A stretch of 64,000 nucleotides of DNA from Methylorubrum thiocyanatum (GTDB lineage Bacteria > Pseudomonadota > Alphaproteobacteria > Rhizobiales > Beijerinckiaceae), in the NCBI GenBank assembly GCA_014138645.1, contig JACJIB010000004.1:434001-498000 (forward strand), given 5' to 3'. Each line of letters opens with the position of its first letter. The first letter of the stretch is position 1. The position numbers were made by a program, and so were the translations under genes. Below the pieces are notes generated by a model. That model saw only the letters and a program-made list of their open reading frames with translations, searched no databases and was not told where the DNA came from. Below are positions 9,364-17,530 of this stretch, piece after piece.

Positions 9364-10248
9364 ATGTCGCCCGATCCCACTCCCCTCACCGCCATCGTCG
9401 TCGCCCACGACAGCGCGGACGCCCTGCCCGCCTGCCTCGCGGCGCTGGCCCGCGAAGGCATCCCGGCCATCGTGGTCGACAATGCCAGCCGCGACGCCTC
9501 CGTGGCGGTGGCGCGGGCCCAGGGCGCGCGGGTGATCGCCCATCCCCGCAACGAGGGCTACGGCCGGGCCAACAACATCGGCGTGCGCGCCGCCGAGGGG
9601 ACGGGCCGCGTCCTCATCCTCAACCCCGACCTCGTGCTGCAGCCGGGCGCCGCCGCCGCGCTGCTTGCGGCCGCCGAGGCGTGGCCCGATGCCGGCCTGC
9701 TGGCGCCGCGGATCCACGAGCCGGACGGGCGCTTCTTCTTCCAGCCGCGCTCGCTGCTCGCCCCCTATCTCACCAATCCGAAGGGCCGGCTCGCGCTGCC
9801 CGAGGGCGATGCCTGCGCCCCGTTCCTGTCCGGCGCCTGCCTGATGATCGAGCGGAGCTTCTTCCTCGAACTCGGCGGCTTCGATCCGAACATCTTCCTG
9901 TTCTACGAGGACGACGACCTCTGCCGCCGGGTGGCCGATGCCGGCCGCGCCCTGGTCCACGTCCACGGCGCCGTGGCGCTGCACGGGCGCGGGCGCTCCT
10001 CGGCCCCGGCGCCGGGCCGCACCTTTCGCACCCGCTGGCATCAGGCGTGGTCGCGGGCCTACGTCTCCAGAAAATACGGCCTGCCCGATCCGAGCCCCGG
10101 CCTCCTCGCCGCCAACGCGCCGAAGGCGGCGCTCTCCGCCCTGGTCCTCCGCCGCGCGGGGCTGGAGCGCTACGGCGGCTCGGCGGCCGGCGCGCTGGCC
10201 GCCCTGCGGGGGCAGAGCGCCCTGGCCCGCGAAGGATTGGCGCCGTGA
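9364..10248 (+). CDS. glycosyltransferase family 2 protein
   Basis: GT-A fold glycosyltransferase of 294 residues, likely transferring a sugar (rhamnosyltransferase-like) to a surface polysaccharide or lipid. The nucleotide-sugar binding start is TAIVVAHDSADAL, then VVDNASRD, RNEGYGRANNIG and the DxD-equivalent LILNPDLVL. The acceptor part contains GACLMIERSFFLELGGFDPNIFLFYEDDDLCRR, typical of this subgroup. No membrane segments are evident. Its stop overlaps the GTG start of the following acyltransferase by 4 bases, so the two are translationally coupled and probably act on the same glycan. Confidence 0.9.
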   Translation: MSPDPTPLTAIVVAHDSADALPACLAALAREGIPAIVVDNASRDASVAVARAQGARVIAHPRNEGYGRANNIGVRAAEGTGRVLILNPDLVLQPGAAAALLAAAEAWPDAGLLAPRIHEPDGRFFFQPRSLLAPYLTNPKGRLALPEGDACAPFLSGACLMIERSFFLELGGFDPNIFLFYEDDDLCRRVADAGRALVHVHGAVALHGRGRSSAPAPGRTFRTRWHQAWSRAYVSRKYGLPDPSPGLLAANAPKAALSALVLRRAGLERYGGSAAGALAALRGQSALAREGLAP

Positions 10249-11327
10249 GCCTGTTCTCGGGGCCGACCGTGGCGGAGGCGCTGGCGCGCCCGCACAACGC
10301 CTTCTCCGGCCTGCGGCTGGCGCTCGCCCTGATGGTGGTGGTCTCCCACGCCTTCAGCGTCGTCTCCGGCAACGGACTCGACGAGCCGCTCGCCCGCAGC
10401 ACCGGCTTCTCGCTCGGCGAGCACGCGGTGAACGGCTTCTTCGCCGTCTCCGGCTTCCTCGTCACCATGAGCTACGACCGGCGCGGCTGGCGCGACTACG
10501 TCATCGCCCGCTCGTTGCGGATCGGGCCCGGCCTCGTCGCCGCGACCCTGGCGGTCTCGCTGCTGCTCGGCGGCGCCCTCACCCGGCTGCCGCTCAGCGA
10601 ATACCTCGCCGCGCCGGAGCTGTGGCGCTTCGTGCGCGGCACGCTCCTGTCCTTCAAGAGCAATGCCAGCCTGCCGGGCCTGTTCGAGACCAATCCCCTG
10701 CGCAGCCCGCTCGGCACGGTCTGGACCCTCAAATACGAGACGATCTGCTACGCGGGCGTCCTCGTGGTCGGGCTGTGCGGGCTGCTGCGGCGGCGCTGGG
10801 CCGTGCCGGCGCTGACCGCCGCCCTGGCGCTCGCCCTGGCGGTGCTGGAAGTCGTGCGGCCGGAGATGCCGAAGGGGACCGAGACCGCCCTGCGGCTTCC
10901 ACTCATCTTCGCCTTCGGCGCCTGCCTCTACCTGTGGCGCGACACCGTCCGCCTCACGCCGTGGCCGCTGCTCGGCCTCGCCGCCGCCCTGCTGCTTCAG
11001 GGCCACGCCCCCGCTCGGACGCTGCTGTTCCTGTCGGAGAGCTACGCGGCGGTCTGGCTCGCCTTCCTGCCCCCCCTCGCCCGCCCCGCCCTCGACCCGC
11101 CCGCCGACCTCTCCTACGGGGTCTATCTCTACGGCTGGCCGATCCAGCAGAGCCTGCATGCGTTGTTCCCCGCCGCCTCGGCGCTCGCGCTGCTGCCCCC
11201 CGCGCTTCTTCTCGCCCTGCTCGTCGCGGCGCTCTCCTGGTACGCCGTCGAGAAGCCGGCCCTGCGCCTCAAGGCGCGGGCGCTCGGACGGCGCACGCTG
11301 GGCACCATCGAGCCCGCCGGCCCCTGA
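10245..11327 (+). CDS. acyltransferase 3 (OafA/NodX-like) membrane protein
   Basis: Integral-membrane O-acyltransferase of 360 residues with about ten hydrophobic segments. The family start is recognisable: FSGLRLALALMVVVSHAF contains the catalytic-type histidine of the RxxA...H motif, followed by VNGFFAVSGFLVTMSYDRR. The C-terminal helix ends in SWYAVEKPALRLK, as usual in this family. The start is a GTG inside the glycosyltransferase stop (GTGA), which fixes this frame and explains why no ATG is needed. Likely adds acetyl or another acyl group to a sugar made by the preceding enzyme (inference). Confidence 0.88.
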   Translation: MSLFSGPTVAEALARPHNAFSGLRLALALMVVVSHAFSVVSGNGLDEPLARSTGFSLGEHAVNGFFAVSGFLVTMSYDRRGWRDYVIARSLRIGPGLVAATLAVSLLLGGALTRLPLSEYLAAPELWRFVRGTLLSFKSNASLPGLFETNPLRSPLGTVWTLKYETICYAGVLVVGLCGLLRRRWAVPALTAALALALAVLEVVRPEMPKGTETALRLPLIFAFGACLYLWRDTVRLTPWPLLGLAAALLLQGHAPARTLLFLSESYAAVWLAFLPPLARPALDPPADLSYGVYLYGWPIQQSLHALFPAASALALLPPALLLALLVAALSWYAVEKPALRLKARALGRRTLGTIEPAGP

Positions 11328-11486
11328 ATCCGAATTGATCCATCCGCGCCCCGAGCGCGTTCGAAGAGGGCGAGGCGTGTCGCCGTGCCGCCGTGGTGGG
11401 GCGCCCCGCGCGCCCTAGCTACGGTGCCGGGCCGCTCGTCCGCCGTCGGCCCGCCCTCTTCCCGGAAACCCGGATCACCGCCTGCC

Positions 11487-11702
11487 ATGAAGGTCGTCGT
11501 GGACCTCAACCGCTGCCAAGCCTACGCGCAGTGCCTCTACGCGGCCCCAGGGCACTTCGCCCTGCACGGCAAGGAAGCCTTGGTCTACGACCCCTCCCCC
11601 GACGAGGCGGCGCGGGGCGAGATCGAGCGGGCCGTCCACGCCTGCCCGGTCCGGGCGATCACCGCCTATTCGGACGACACGACCGCCGGAGAGGCGGCGT
11701 GA
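11487..11702 (+). CDS. [3Fe-4S]-type ferredoxin
   Basis: Small electron carrier of 71 residues. The cluster ligands are Cys10 and Cys16 (CQAYAQC) and the later Cys of HACPVRAI; the central cysteine of a full CxxCxxC motif is replaced, so the cluster is predicted [3Fe-4S], as in ferredoxins that serve cytochromes P450. The ATG at 11487 begins MKVVVDLNRC. Its stop overlaps the GTG start of the reductase (GTGA), and the P450 follows, giving a complete electron-transfer chain. Cytoplasmic. Confidence 0.92.
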   Translation: MKVVVDLNRCQAYAQCLYAAPGHFALHGKEALVYDPSPDEAARGEIERAVHACPVRAITAYSDDTTAGEAA

Positions 11703-12961
11703 CGACAGCTCCCGAGCGCATCGTCGTCGTCGGCGCCTCCCTGGCGGGCCTCACCGCCGCGCAGCACCTGCGCGCGCGGGGCTATGCCGGGGCGCTCACC
11801 CTGGTCGGCGACGAACCCCATCGCCCCTACGACCGGCCGCCGCTCTCCAAGCAGGTGCTGCGCGGGCTCTTCTCCGCCGACACCACCCTGCCCCATCCCC
11901 CCGATCTCGGCGTGGAATTCCGCCTCGGCCAGCCGGCGACCCGGCTCGACCTGTCCGAGCGGGCGGTCGAACTCGGCGACGGCAGCCGCCTGCCCTACGA
12001 CCGCCTGCTGATCGCCACCGGCACCCGGGCGCGGCCCTGGCCCGACCCGGAGGAAGCCGCGCTTGCCGGCGTCTTCACCCTGCGCGGGCGGGACGACGCG
12101 CAGCGTCTCGGTGCCCGTTTGCAGGCAAGGCCGGACCGCGTCGTCCTCGTCGGCGGCGGCTTCATCGGCTTCGAGGTCGCCTCGACCTGCCGCGATCTCG
12201 ACATCCCGGTCACCCTGCTGGTGCGCGATGCCGTTCCGCTGGCCGCGGCGCTCGGCCCCCGCCTCGGCGGCCTGATCGGCGACGTGGCGCGCGAGAAGGG
12301 CGTCGATCTGCGCCTCGAATCTGAGATCGAGCGGATGGAGGCACGAGACGGACATCTCGTCGCCGTGACCCTGAAGGACGGCACGCGGATCGAGTCCGAC
12401 TGCCTCGTCGCGGCGATCGGCACCCTGCGCAACGTCGAATGGCTCGCGGGCTCCGGCCTGGAGGCCGACGCGGGGGGCCTGCGCTGCGACGCCTTCTGCC
12501 GCGCGCTGCACGAGGACGGCGGCGTCGCCGAGGGCGTCTTTGCTGCGGGCGACGTCGCCCGTTGGCCGAACCCGCACGACGACGATGCGCTGGTGGCGGT
12601 CGAGCACTGGGGCAATGCCCGGGCGCAAGGAGAGACCGCCGCCGCCAACATGCTGGCGGGCGACGCCTCGGCGATGCGCCGCCACGACCACCTGCCGGAT
12701 TTCTGGTCGCAGCAATTCGGACTGACGATCAAGCTCGTCGGCTTGGCCGAGGGCGCCGACAGCTTCGCCGTGATGCACGGCTCGCTGGAGGAGCGCTGCC
12801 TCTTGGCCGCCTACGGCCGGGACGGCCGCACCATTGCGGCGGCCTCGATCGACAGCGCCCGCTGGCTGCCCGCCTACAAGGCCGCGATCCGCGAGCGCGC
12901 CCCGTTCCCGCCGATCGCGGACGCCGTCGATCAGCCCCGCCTCCGTGTGCAGGAGCCGTAA
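11699..12961 (+). CDS. FAD-dependent ferredoxin reductase
   Basis: NAD(P)H-dependent reductase of 420 residues, predicted to reduce the adjacent ferredoxin for P450 catalysis. It has an FAD-binding Rossmann motif near the start (VVVGASLAGLTAAQ), the family motif PYDRPPLSKQVL, a second dinucleotide-binding motif VVLVGGGFIGFEVA, and the FAD-contacting segment GVFAAGDVARW. A C-terminal reductase domain follows (about 320-420). This is the putidaredoxin-reductase/rubredoxin-reductase-like group. The GTG start overlaps the ferredoxin stop; the P450 start lies 4 bases after its stop. Confidence 0.93.
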   Translation: MTTAPERIVVVGASLAGLTAAQHLRARGYAGALTLVGDEPHRPYDRPPLSKQVLRGLFSADTTLPHPPDLGVEFRLGQPATRLDLSERAVELGDGSRLPYDRLLIATGTRARPWPDPEEAALAGVFTLRGRDDAQRLGARLQARPDRVVLVGGGFIGFEVASTCRDLDIPVTLLVRDAVPLAAALGPRLGGLIGDVAREKGVDLRLESEIERMEARDGHLVAVTLKDGTRIESDCLVAAIGTLRNVEWLAGSGLEADAGGLRCDAFCRALHEDGGVAEGVFAAGDVARWPNPHDDDALVAVEHWGNARAQGETAAANMLAGDASAMRRHDHLPDFWSQQFGLTIKLVGLAEGADSFAVMHGSLEERCLLAAYGRDGRTIAAASIDSARWLPAYKAAIRERAPFPPIADAVDQPRLRVQEP

Positions 12962-12965
12962 TCCC

Positions 12966-14201
12966 GTGAGCGGAAGCACGCTGTTCGAACAGATTCTCGA
13001 TCCCGCCCACCGGGCGAACCCCTACCCGCTCTACGCGGAGATGCGGCGGGTGCCGGTGGCGCGGCAGGCGGACGGCACCTACGTCGTCAGCACCCACACC
13101 GAGCTGGCGCGGCTGATCTCCGACCCGCGGATCAGCTCGGACGACCTGCCCGACCCGCAAAAGTTCCGCTGGACCGGGCACCCCGTCACCGACCTGCTGG
13201 TGCGCCCCGTGCGCGCCGAGATCCGCAAGCGCCACCGTCCCTTCATCTTCCGCGACCCCCCTGACCACGACCGCCTGCGCGGTCAGGTGATGCGCTGCTT
13301 CACCCCCGAGCGGGTGCGCGGCATGCGGGGCAAGACCCAGAAGATCACCGACGACCTGATCGGCAAGATGCGGGGCAAGACCCGGATCGATCTCGTCGAC
13401 GACTTCTCCTACCCGCTGCCCGTCACCGTGATCTGCGAGTTGCTCGGCGTCCCGCCGGAGGACGAGGCGCAGTTCCACGGCTGGGCGACGCAGCTCGCCA
13501 CCGCGCTCGAACCCAACCAGCGCGGCGACGAGGAGACCCAGGCCAAGAACGAGGTCTGCTTCAACGAGATCGCCGACTACCTCCAGGGGCTGATCAAGGA
13601 GAAGCGCAAGGACCCGCAGCAGGACATCCTCTCCGACCTCGCCAATGACGGGGACGGGATGAACGACTTCGACCTGATCGCCACCGCGGTGCTGCTGCTG
13701 GTGGCGGGCCACGAGACCACGGTGAACCTGATCACCAACGGCATGCTGACGCTGCTGCGCTTCCCCGAGCATGGGGCGCGGCTGCGCGCCGAGCCCGACC
13801 TCGCGCCGCGGCTGATCGAGGAATTGCTGCGCTACGAGCCGCCGGTCCATTACCGCACGCGGCTGGCGCTCGCCGACATTCCGGTGGCCGGGATCACCAT
13901 CCCGAAGGACGCGCCGGTGATCTTCTTGCTGGCCGCCGCCAACCGCGATCCGACCCGCTTCCCCGATCCCGACCGCTTCGATCCCGACCGGCCCGACAAC
14001 CGCCATCTCGGCTTCGGCGGCGGGCTCCACTACTGCGTCGGCGCCCCGCTCGCACGGATCGAGGCGGAGGTTGCCCTGGTCAGCCTCGTGCGGCGGCTGA
14101 AGGGCGTGTCCCTGATCGAGGACCCGCCGCCCTACCGGCCGGGGGCCTCGCTGCGGGGGCCGCGGCATCTGCGGCTGGCGCTGGAGGGCGTGGCGGAGTG
14201 A
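12966..14201 (+). CDS. cytochrome P450
   Basis: Soluble bacterial heme monooxygenase of 411 residues. I-helix oxygen-binding motif AGHETT at 247-252, ExxR at 286-289 (ELLR), and heme loop FGGGLHYCVG with the thiolate ligand Cys357. The N-terminus lacks a membrane anchor, as expected for class I bacterial P450s fed by ferredoxin. The GTG start at 12966 lies 4 bases after the reductase stop; the open frame upstream overlaps the reductase and is not P450-like. Substrate is unknown. The preceding sugar and acyl transferases are a separate unit by spacing. Confidence 0.95.
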   Translation: MSGSTLFEQILDPAHRANPYPLYAEMRRVPVARQADGTYVVSTHTELARLISDPRISSDDLPDPQKFRWTGHPVTDLLVRPVRAEIRKRHRPFIFRDPPDHDRLRGQVMRCFTPERVRGMRGKTQKITDDLIGKMRGKTRIDLVDDFSYPLPVTVICELLGVPPEDEAQFHGWATQLATALEPNQRGDEETQAKNEVCFNEIADYLQGLIKEKRKDPQQDILSDLANDGDGMNDFDLIATAVLLLVAGHETTVNLITNGMLTLLRFPEHGARLRAEPDLAPRLIEELLRYEPPVHYRTRLALADIPVAGITIPKDAPVIFLLAAANRDPTRFPDPDRFDPDRPDNRHLGFGGGLHYCVGAPLARIEAEVALVSLVRRLKGVSLIEDPPPYRPGASLRGPRHLRLALEGVAE

Positions 14202-14223
14202 TCGCGTCCGGCGGCCGTTGGGC

Positions 14224-14255
14224 ATCCCCTCTCCCCGCGTGCGGGGAAAGGGGAT
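14224..14255. repeat. hairpin downstream of the P450 gene
   Basis: Near-perfect stem: ATCCCCT and TCCCCGC pair with GCGGGGA and AGGGGAT around a GT loop, with one mismatch. It resembles the ends of the CCTCCCC-type intergenic repeats at 9214 and 32239 and may be a solitary copy or a terminator of the P450 operon. Confidence 0.5.
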
Positions 14256-14293
14256 CCGCCCGCGACGCAACAGGTCATCGAGAACGTTGAAGC

Positions 14294-14329
14294 CAAAAGA
14301 AAAGCGCCCGGCCTCTCGGCCGGGCGCTT
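14294..14329 (-). terminator. intrinsic terminator after rplA
   Basis: On the minus strand a perfect 12-bp stem (14302-14313 with 14318-14329, arm AAGCGCCCGGCC) with loop GAGA is followed by TTTTCTTTT. This is a textbook intrinsic terminator and closes the secE-nusG-rplK-rplA unit directly after rplA. Confidence 0.9.
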
Positions 14330-14357
14330 CTCCAAAACGTCCTGTGCGGAACGCGTC

Positions 14358-15056
14358 TTACGCGGTCAGCACCGTCGAGGGCTCGACCTTCACGCCCGGG
14401 CCCATCGTCGAGGTGACGGCGATGCGCTGGATGTAGGTGCCCTTGGCGCCGGCGGGCTTCGCCTTGGCGACCGCATCGGCGAAGGCCTTGATGTTCTCGA
14501 CGAGCTTCTGCTCGTCGAAGGACACCTTGCCGACGCCGGCGTGGATGATGCCGGCCTTCTCGACGCGGAACTCGACCGCGCCGCCCTTGGCAGCGGCGAC
14601 GGCGCCCTTCACGTCCATGGTGACCGTGCCGACCTTCGGGTTCGGCATCAGGCCGCGCGGGCCCAGCACCTTACCGAGACGGCCGACCAGCGGCATCAGG
14701 TCCGGGGTCGCGATGCAGCGATCGAACTCGATCTTGCCGCCCTGGACGATCTCGAGGAGATCCTCGGCGCCGACGATGTCGGCACCGGCCGCCTTGGCGT
14801 CGTCCGCCTTGGCGCCGCGGGCGAAGACCGCCACGCGGACCGTCCGGCCGGAGCCGTTCGGCAGGTTGCAGACGCCGCGGACCATCTGGTCGGCGTGGCG
14901 CGGGTCGACGCCGAGATTCATCGAGATCTCGACGGTCTCGTCGAACTTGGCCGAAGCCTTCGACTTCACCAGCTTGATCGCCTCGTCGATGGCGTAGAGC
15001 TTGGTCGGCTCCAGACCCTCGCGGGCGGCGCGGATGCGCTTTCCTTCGCGTGCCAT
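14358..15056 (-). CDS. rplA: 50S ribosomal protein L1
   Basis: Ribosomal protein of the L1 stalk, also the usual autogenous repressor of its own mRNA. At 232 residues the length is normal. Recognisable segments are [36 protein letters not shown] and [17 protein letters not shown]. The ATG at 15056 has an ideal AAGGAGGG site; the longer frame upstream runs into rplK. It lies 10 bases after rplK. A strong terminator follows, so rplJ-rplL-rpoB-rpoC, the usual continuation of this operon, are not downstream here. Confidence 0.98.
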   Translation of the reverse strand: MAREGKRIRAAREGLEPTKLYAIDEAIKLVKSKASAKFDETVEISMNLGVDPRHADQMVRGVCNLPNGSGRTVRVAVFARGAKADDAKAAGADIVGAEDLLEIVQGGKIEFDRCIATPDLMPLVGRLGKVLGPRGLMPNPKVGTVTMDVKGAVAAAKGGAVEFRVEKAGIIHAGVGKVSFDEQKLVENIKAFADAVAKAKPAGAKGTYIQRIAVTSTMGPGVKVEPSTVLTA

Positions 15057-15066
15057 GATGCCCTCC

Positions 15067-15516
15067 TTACGCGACGACTTCGAGGCCCATGGCTCGCGCG
15101 GAGCCACGGATCATCGCGACCGCCGCATCGACGGAGTCGCAGTTCAGGTCGGGCATCTTCTTCTCGGCGATCTCGCGAAGCTGGGCTTCGGTGATCTTGC
15201 CGACGGTCGGGCCCTTGCCCGGGGTCTTGGAGCCGGAGGCCGGCTTCTTGCCGATCTTCAGGCCAACCGCCTTCTTCAGGAAGAAGGTGACCGGGGGCTG
15301 CTTCATCTCGAAGGTGAAGGAGCGATCCTGATACGCGGTGATGATCACCGGGATCGGGGTGCCCTTCTCCATCTGCGCGGTCTTCGCGTTGAAGGCCTTG
15401 CAGAATTCCATGATGTTGAGGCCGCGCTGACCGAGCGCGGGGCCGATCGGCGGCGACGGGTTGGCGGCGCCGGCCGGGACCTGAAGCTTCACGTAGCCCG
15501 TGATCTTCTTCGCCAT
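15067..15516 (-). CDS. rplK: 50S ribosomal protein L11
   Basis: Ribosomal protein at the GTPase-associated centre, 149 residues. Conserved N-terminal segment [30 protein letters not shown] and the C-terminal RNA-binding end [19 protein letters not shown] are both present. The ATG at 15516 follows GGGAG; 65 upstream codons in frame are spacer. The 227-base gap to nusG upstream holds two inverted repeats, which could be where L1 or another factor regulates the rplKA message. Confidence 0.98.
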   Translation of the reverse strand: MAKKITGYVKLQVPAGAANPSPPIGPALGQRGLNIMEFCKAFNAKTAQMEKGTPIPVIITAYQDRSFTFEMKQPPVTFFLKKAVGLKIGKKPASGSKTPGKGPTVGKITEAQLREIAEKKMPDLNCDSVDAAVAMIRGSARAMGLEVVA

Positions 15517-15643
15517 GGGACTGCTCCCAAATGTTGCGCGTCGCCGGGCTGCCGAGGCACGGACGGACGGGCGGTTGCAGGTCGCGGTGCGATCCGTGGA
15601 TCCCGGAGGCGAAGCCGGGCGGATCTCCCGCGGGTTGTGGCGG

Positions 15644-15659
15644 TGCTTCCGAGGAAGCA
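15644..15659. repeat. short inverted repeat in the nusG-rplK gap
   Basis: TGCTTCCGAGGAAGCA is fully self-complementary apart from its centre and can form a 6-bp stem with a tetraloop in the rplK leader on the minus strand. Role unknown. Confidence 0.4.
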
Positions 15660-15704
15660 TCGCCGTTTCCGGGCCGCGGCGGGGCCACCGGCCGGAAAGG
15701 CTGA

Positions 15705-15728
15705 CGATCAATCAGTCTTGATTGATCG
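15705..15728. repeat. 10-bp perfect inverted repeat between nusG and rplK
   Basis: CGATCAATCA (15705-15714) and TGATTGATCG (15719-15728) flank a GTCT loop, 15 bases after the nusG stop. On the minus strand the T-run lies before the hairpin rather than after it, so this is not a standard terminator of nusG. It could be a processing or attenuation hairpin or a protein-binding palindrome. Confidence 0.6.
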
Positions 15729-15743
15729 CGAAATGCAAAAAAA

Positions 15744-16277
15744 TCAGACCTTCTCGACCTGACCGTATTCCAGCTCGACCGGGGTGGCGCGGCCGAAGAT
15801 CGACACCGCCACCTTGAGACGCGAGCGGGCGTCGTCGATTTCCTCGACGGTGCCGTTGAAGGAGGCGAAGGGGCCGTCGGAGACCCGCACCGTCTCGCCG
15901 ATCTCGAAGGAGACCGTGTGCTTGGGGCGGTCCACGCCCTCCTGCACCTGCCCCTTGATGCGCTCGGCCTCCGCATCCGGGATCGGCACGGGCTTGGCCT
16001 TGTCGGCCCCGAGGAAGCCGGTGACCTTCGGGGTGTTCTTGATGAGGTGATAGACCTCGTCGGTCAGGTCGCACTTCACCAGCACGTAGCCGGGGAAGAA
16101 CTTCCGCTCGGCGTCCACCTTGCGGCCACGGCGGACCTCGGTGACCTTCTCGGTCGGCACCATGACCTCGTCGAACAGCTCGGTCAGCCCGCGCTGGGCC
16201 GCCTGATCCTTGATGGACTGGGCGACCTTGTTCTCGAAGTTCGAGTAGGCGTGGACGATGTACCAGCGCTTCGACAC
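15744..16277 (-). CDS. nusG: transcription termination/antitermination protein NusG
   Basis: Transcription elongation factor of 177 residues linking RNA polymerase to Rho and the ribosome. The NGN domain (WYIVHAYSNFENKVAQSI, FFPGYVLVKCDL, VTGFLG) occupies about 1-115 and the KOW domain (ETVRVSDGPFASFNGTVEEID) the C-terminal third. It lies 43 bases after secE in the conserved trnW-secE-nusG-rplK order, which supports the identification. Confidence 0.98.
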   Translation of the reverse strand: MSKRWYIVHAYSNFENKVAQSIKDQAAQRGLTELFDEVMVPTEKVTEVRRGRKVDAERKFFPGYVLVKCDLTDEVYHLIKNTPKVTGFLGADKAKPVPIPDAEAERIKGQVQEGVDRPKHTVSFEIGETVRVSDGPFASFNGTVEEIDDARSRLKVAVSIFGRATPVELEYGQVEKV

Positions 16278-16320
16278 GGGTCTCTCAACTCCTCGGCGTC
16301 CTGGGACGCCTGAAAAAATC

Positions 16321-16623
16321 TTAAGCGCCGATCCCGAGGATCAGGCCGACGCCGAAGCGCATCACCTGATCGACGGCGACGAAGAACAGGCTCGCCACCA
16401 CCACCATGATGAACACCATCACGGTGGTGATCGTGGTCTCCTTGCGGGTCGGCCACGTGACCTTGCGGGCCTCGTCGCGCACCTCGCCCAGGAACTCCAC
16501 CGGGCCCACCCGCTTCGGCGCGGGGCGCGCGGGCGGGGTCGGGCGCTGGGGCGCAACGGGCGCCGTGCCGCGCTTGGGGCCGCGCGCCGCGTCGGCTTTC
16601 TTGGTCGCTTCGTTCGATGCCAT
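16321..16623 (-). CDS. secE: preprotein translocase subunit SecE
   Basis: Essential small subunit of the SecYEG channel in the inner membrane. At 100 residues it has a Pro/Ala/Lys-rich cytoplasmic N-terminus (about 1-40), the conserved amphipathic segment EFLGEVRDEARKVTWPTRKE, and one transmembrane helix near the C-terminus (VMVFIMVVVASLFFVAVDQV). The ATG at 16623 gives MASNEATKK; the 26 codons upstream in frame are not SecE-like. It precedes nusG, as in most bacteria. Confidence 0.97.
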   Translation of the reverse strand: MASNEATKKADAARGPKRGTAPVAPQRPTPPARPAPKRVGPVEFLGEVRDEARKVTWPTRKETTITTVMVFIMVVVASLFFVAVDQVMRFGVGLILGIGA

Positions 16624-16796
16624 GGCGCAACTGAAACCGGACAGGGCTCCGGAAACCACCGATCGCGGTGCGGGGACGCTTGCGTCCCACACCGACAGCA
16701 TCTGAGGATCTCGGAATGCGCCCGCTCTAGCGCAAGTGATCCGGCTTGTCGATGGGCTCGGAGGGTCTGCCGCTTGCGGGGTCTGGAGCTGCGCCG

Positions 16797-16873
16797 TGGC
16801 AGGAGTGGAGGGACTCGAACCCCCAACCCCCGGTTTTGGAGACCGGTGCTCTGACCAGTTGAGCTACACTCCT
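16797..16873 (-). tRNA. trnW: tRNA-Trp (CCA anticodon)
   Basis: Read on the minus strand, the acceptor arm AGGAGTG/CACTCCT, D arm GCTC/GAGC, anticodon stem CCGGT/ACCGG with loop CTCCAAA (anticodon CCA), and a T arm with GTTCGAGT form a complete cloverleaf. The discriminator is G and CCA is encoded (16797-16799). A tRNA-Trp directly before secE is the common bacterial arrangement. Confidence 0.97.
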
Positions 16874-16952
16874 ACGGCGCGCGCGGCGCGGTTCGCGTCA
16901 TGCCGCAACCGGCGGCCCAAAGCAAGGGCGGAACGCGACGGGGCGGCCGGGG

Positions 16953-17528
16953 CTACCCGTCTTCCCCCTCCTCCGGGTCGAAATCCCCGCCGAGGAAGGG
17001 ATAGGCCGCCTCGACGAGATAGGGACCGCCGCCCCGCGAGGTGCGGGCCGAGAACAGGGCGGCGCGCCGCGCCGTGAAGGTCAGGCGGGGAAACACGCCG
17101 GCCTCGGTGAGGGTGCGCGCCACCGCCTCCGGTCCGGCCTCGCGGTTGAGCCGGGCGAGCGTCACATGCGGCGTGAACTTGCGCCGCTCCGGCGCGGCGC
17201 CGGCCCGGCGGGCGATGCGCTCGTGCTCCTCCTGCAGGTCGGTCAGCTCCGGGCTCGGCACGACGGAGGCGTAGATCGCCCGCGGCCGGTCGCCGCCGAA
17301 GCTCGCGAGCCCGTCGAGGGTCACGGTGAAGGCCGGGCGCGCCCGCGCCTCCGCCAGACCCGCATCGAGATCGGCGGCGATGACGTCATCGACCTCGCCG
17401 AGGAAGCGCAGGGTGATGTGGTAGTCCGACGGCTCGATCCAGCGCGCCCCGGGCAGGCCGCCGCGGAAGAACGACAGCCGCTCGGCGATCTCCGCCGGGA
17501 TCTCCAGCCCCGTGAACAGGCGCGGCAT
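16953..17528 (-). CDS. thpR: RNA 2',3'-cyclic phosphodiesterase (2H family)
   Basis: 2H-phosphoesterase of 191 residues that opens 2',3'-cyclic phosphates on RNA ends. The two HxT motifs that define the family are HITLRFLG (about residue 38) and HVTLARLN (about residue 121), in the right spacing. N-terminus MPRLFTGLEIP is family-typical. It lies 2 bases after the stop of the arylesterase gene on the same strand, so they are co-transcribed. The C-terminus is acidic. Also called LigT. Confidence 0.92.
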   Translation of the reverse strand: MPRLFTGLEIPAEIAERLSFFRGGLPGARWIEPSDYHITLRFLGEVDDVIAADLDAGLAEARARPAFTVTLDGLASFGGDRPRAIYASVVPSPELTDLQEEHERIARRAGAAPERRKFTPHVTLARLNREAGPEAVARTLTEAGVFPRLTFTARRAALFSARTSRGGGPYLVEAAYPFLGGDFDPEEGEDG

Positions 17529-17530
17529 CG

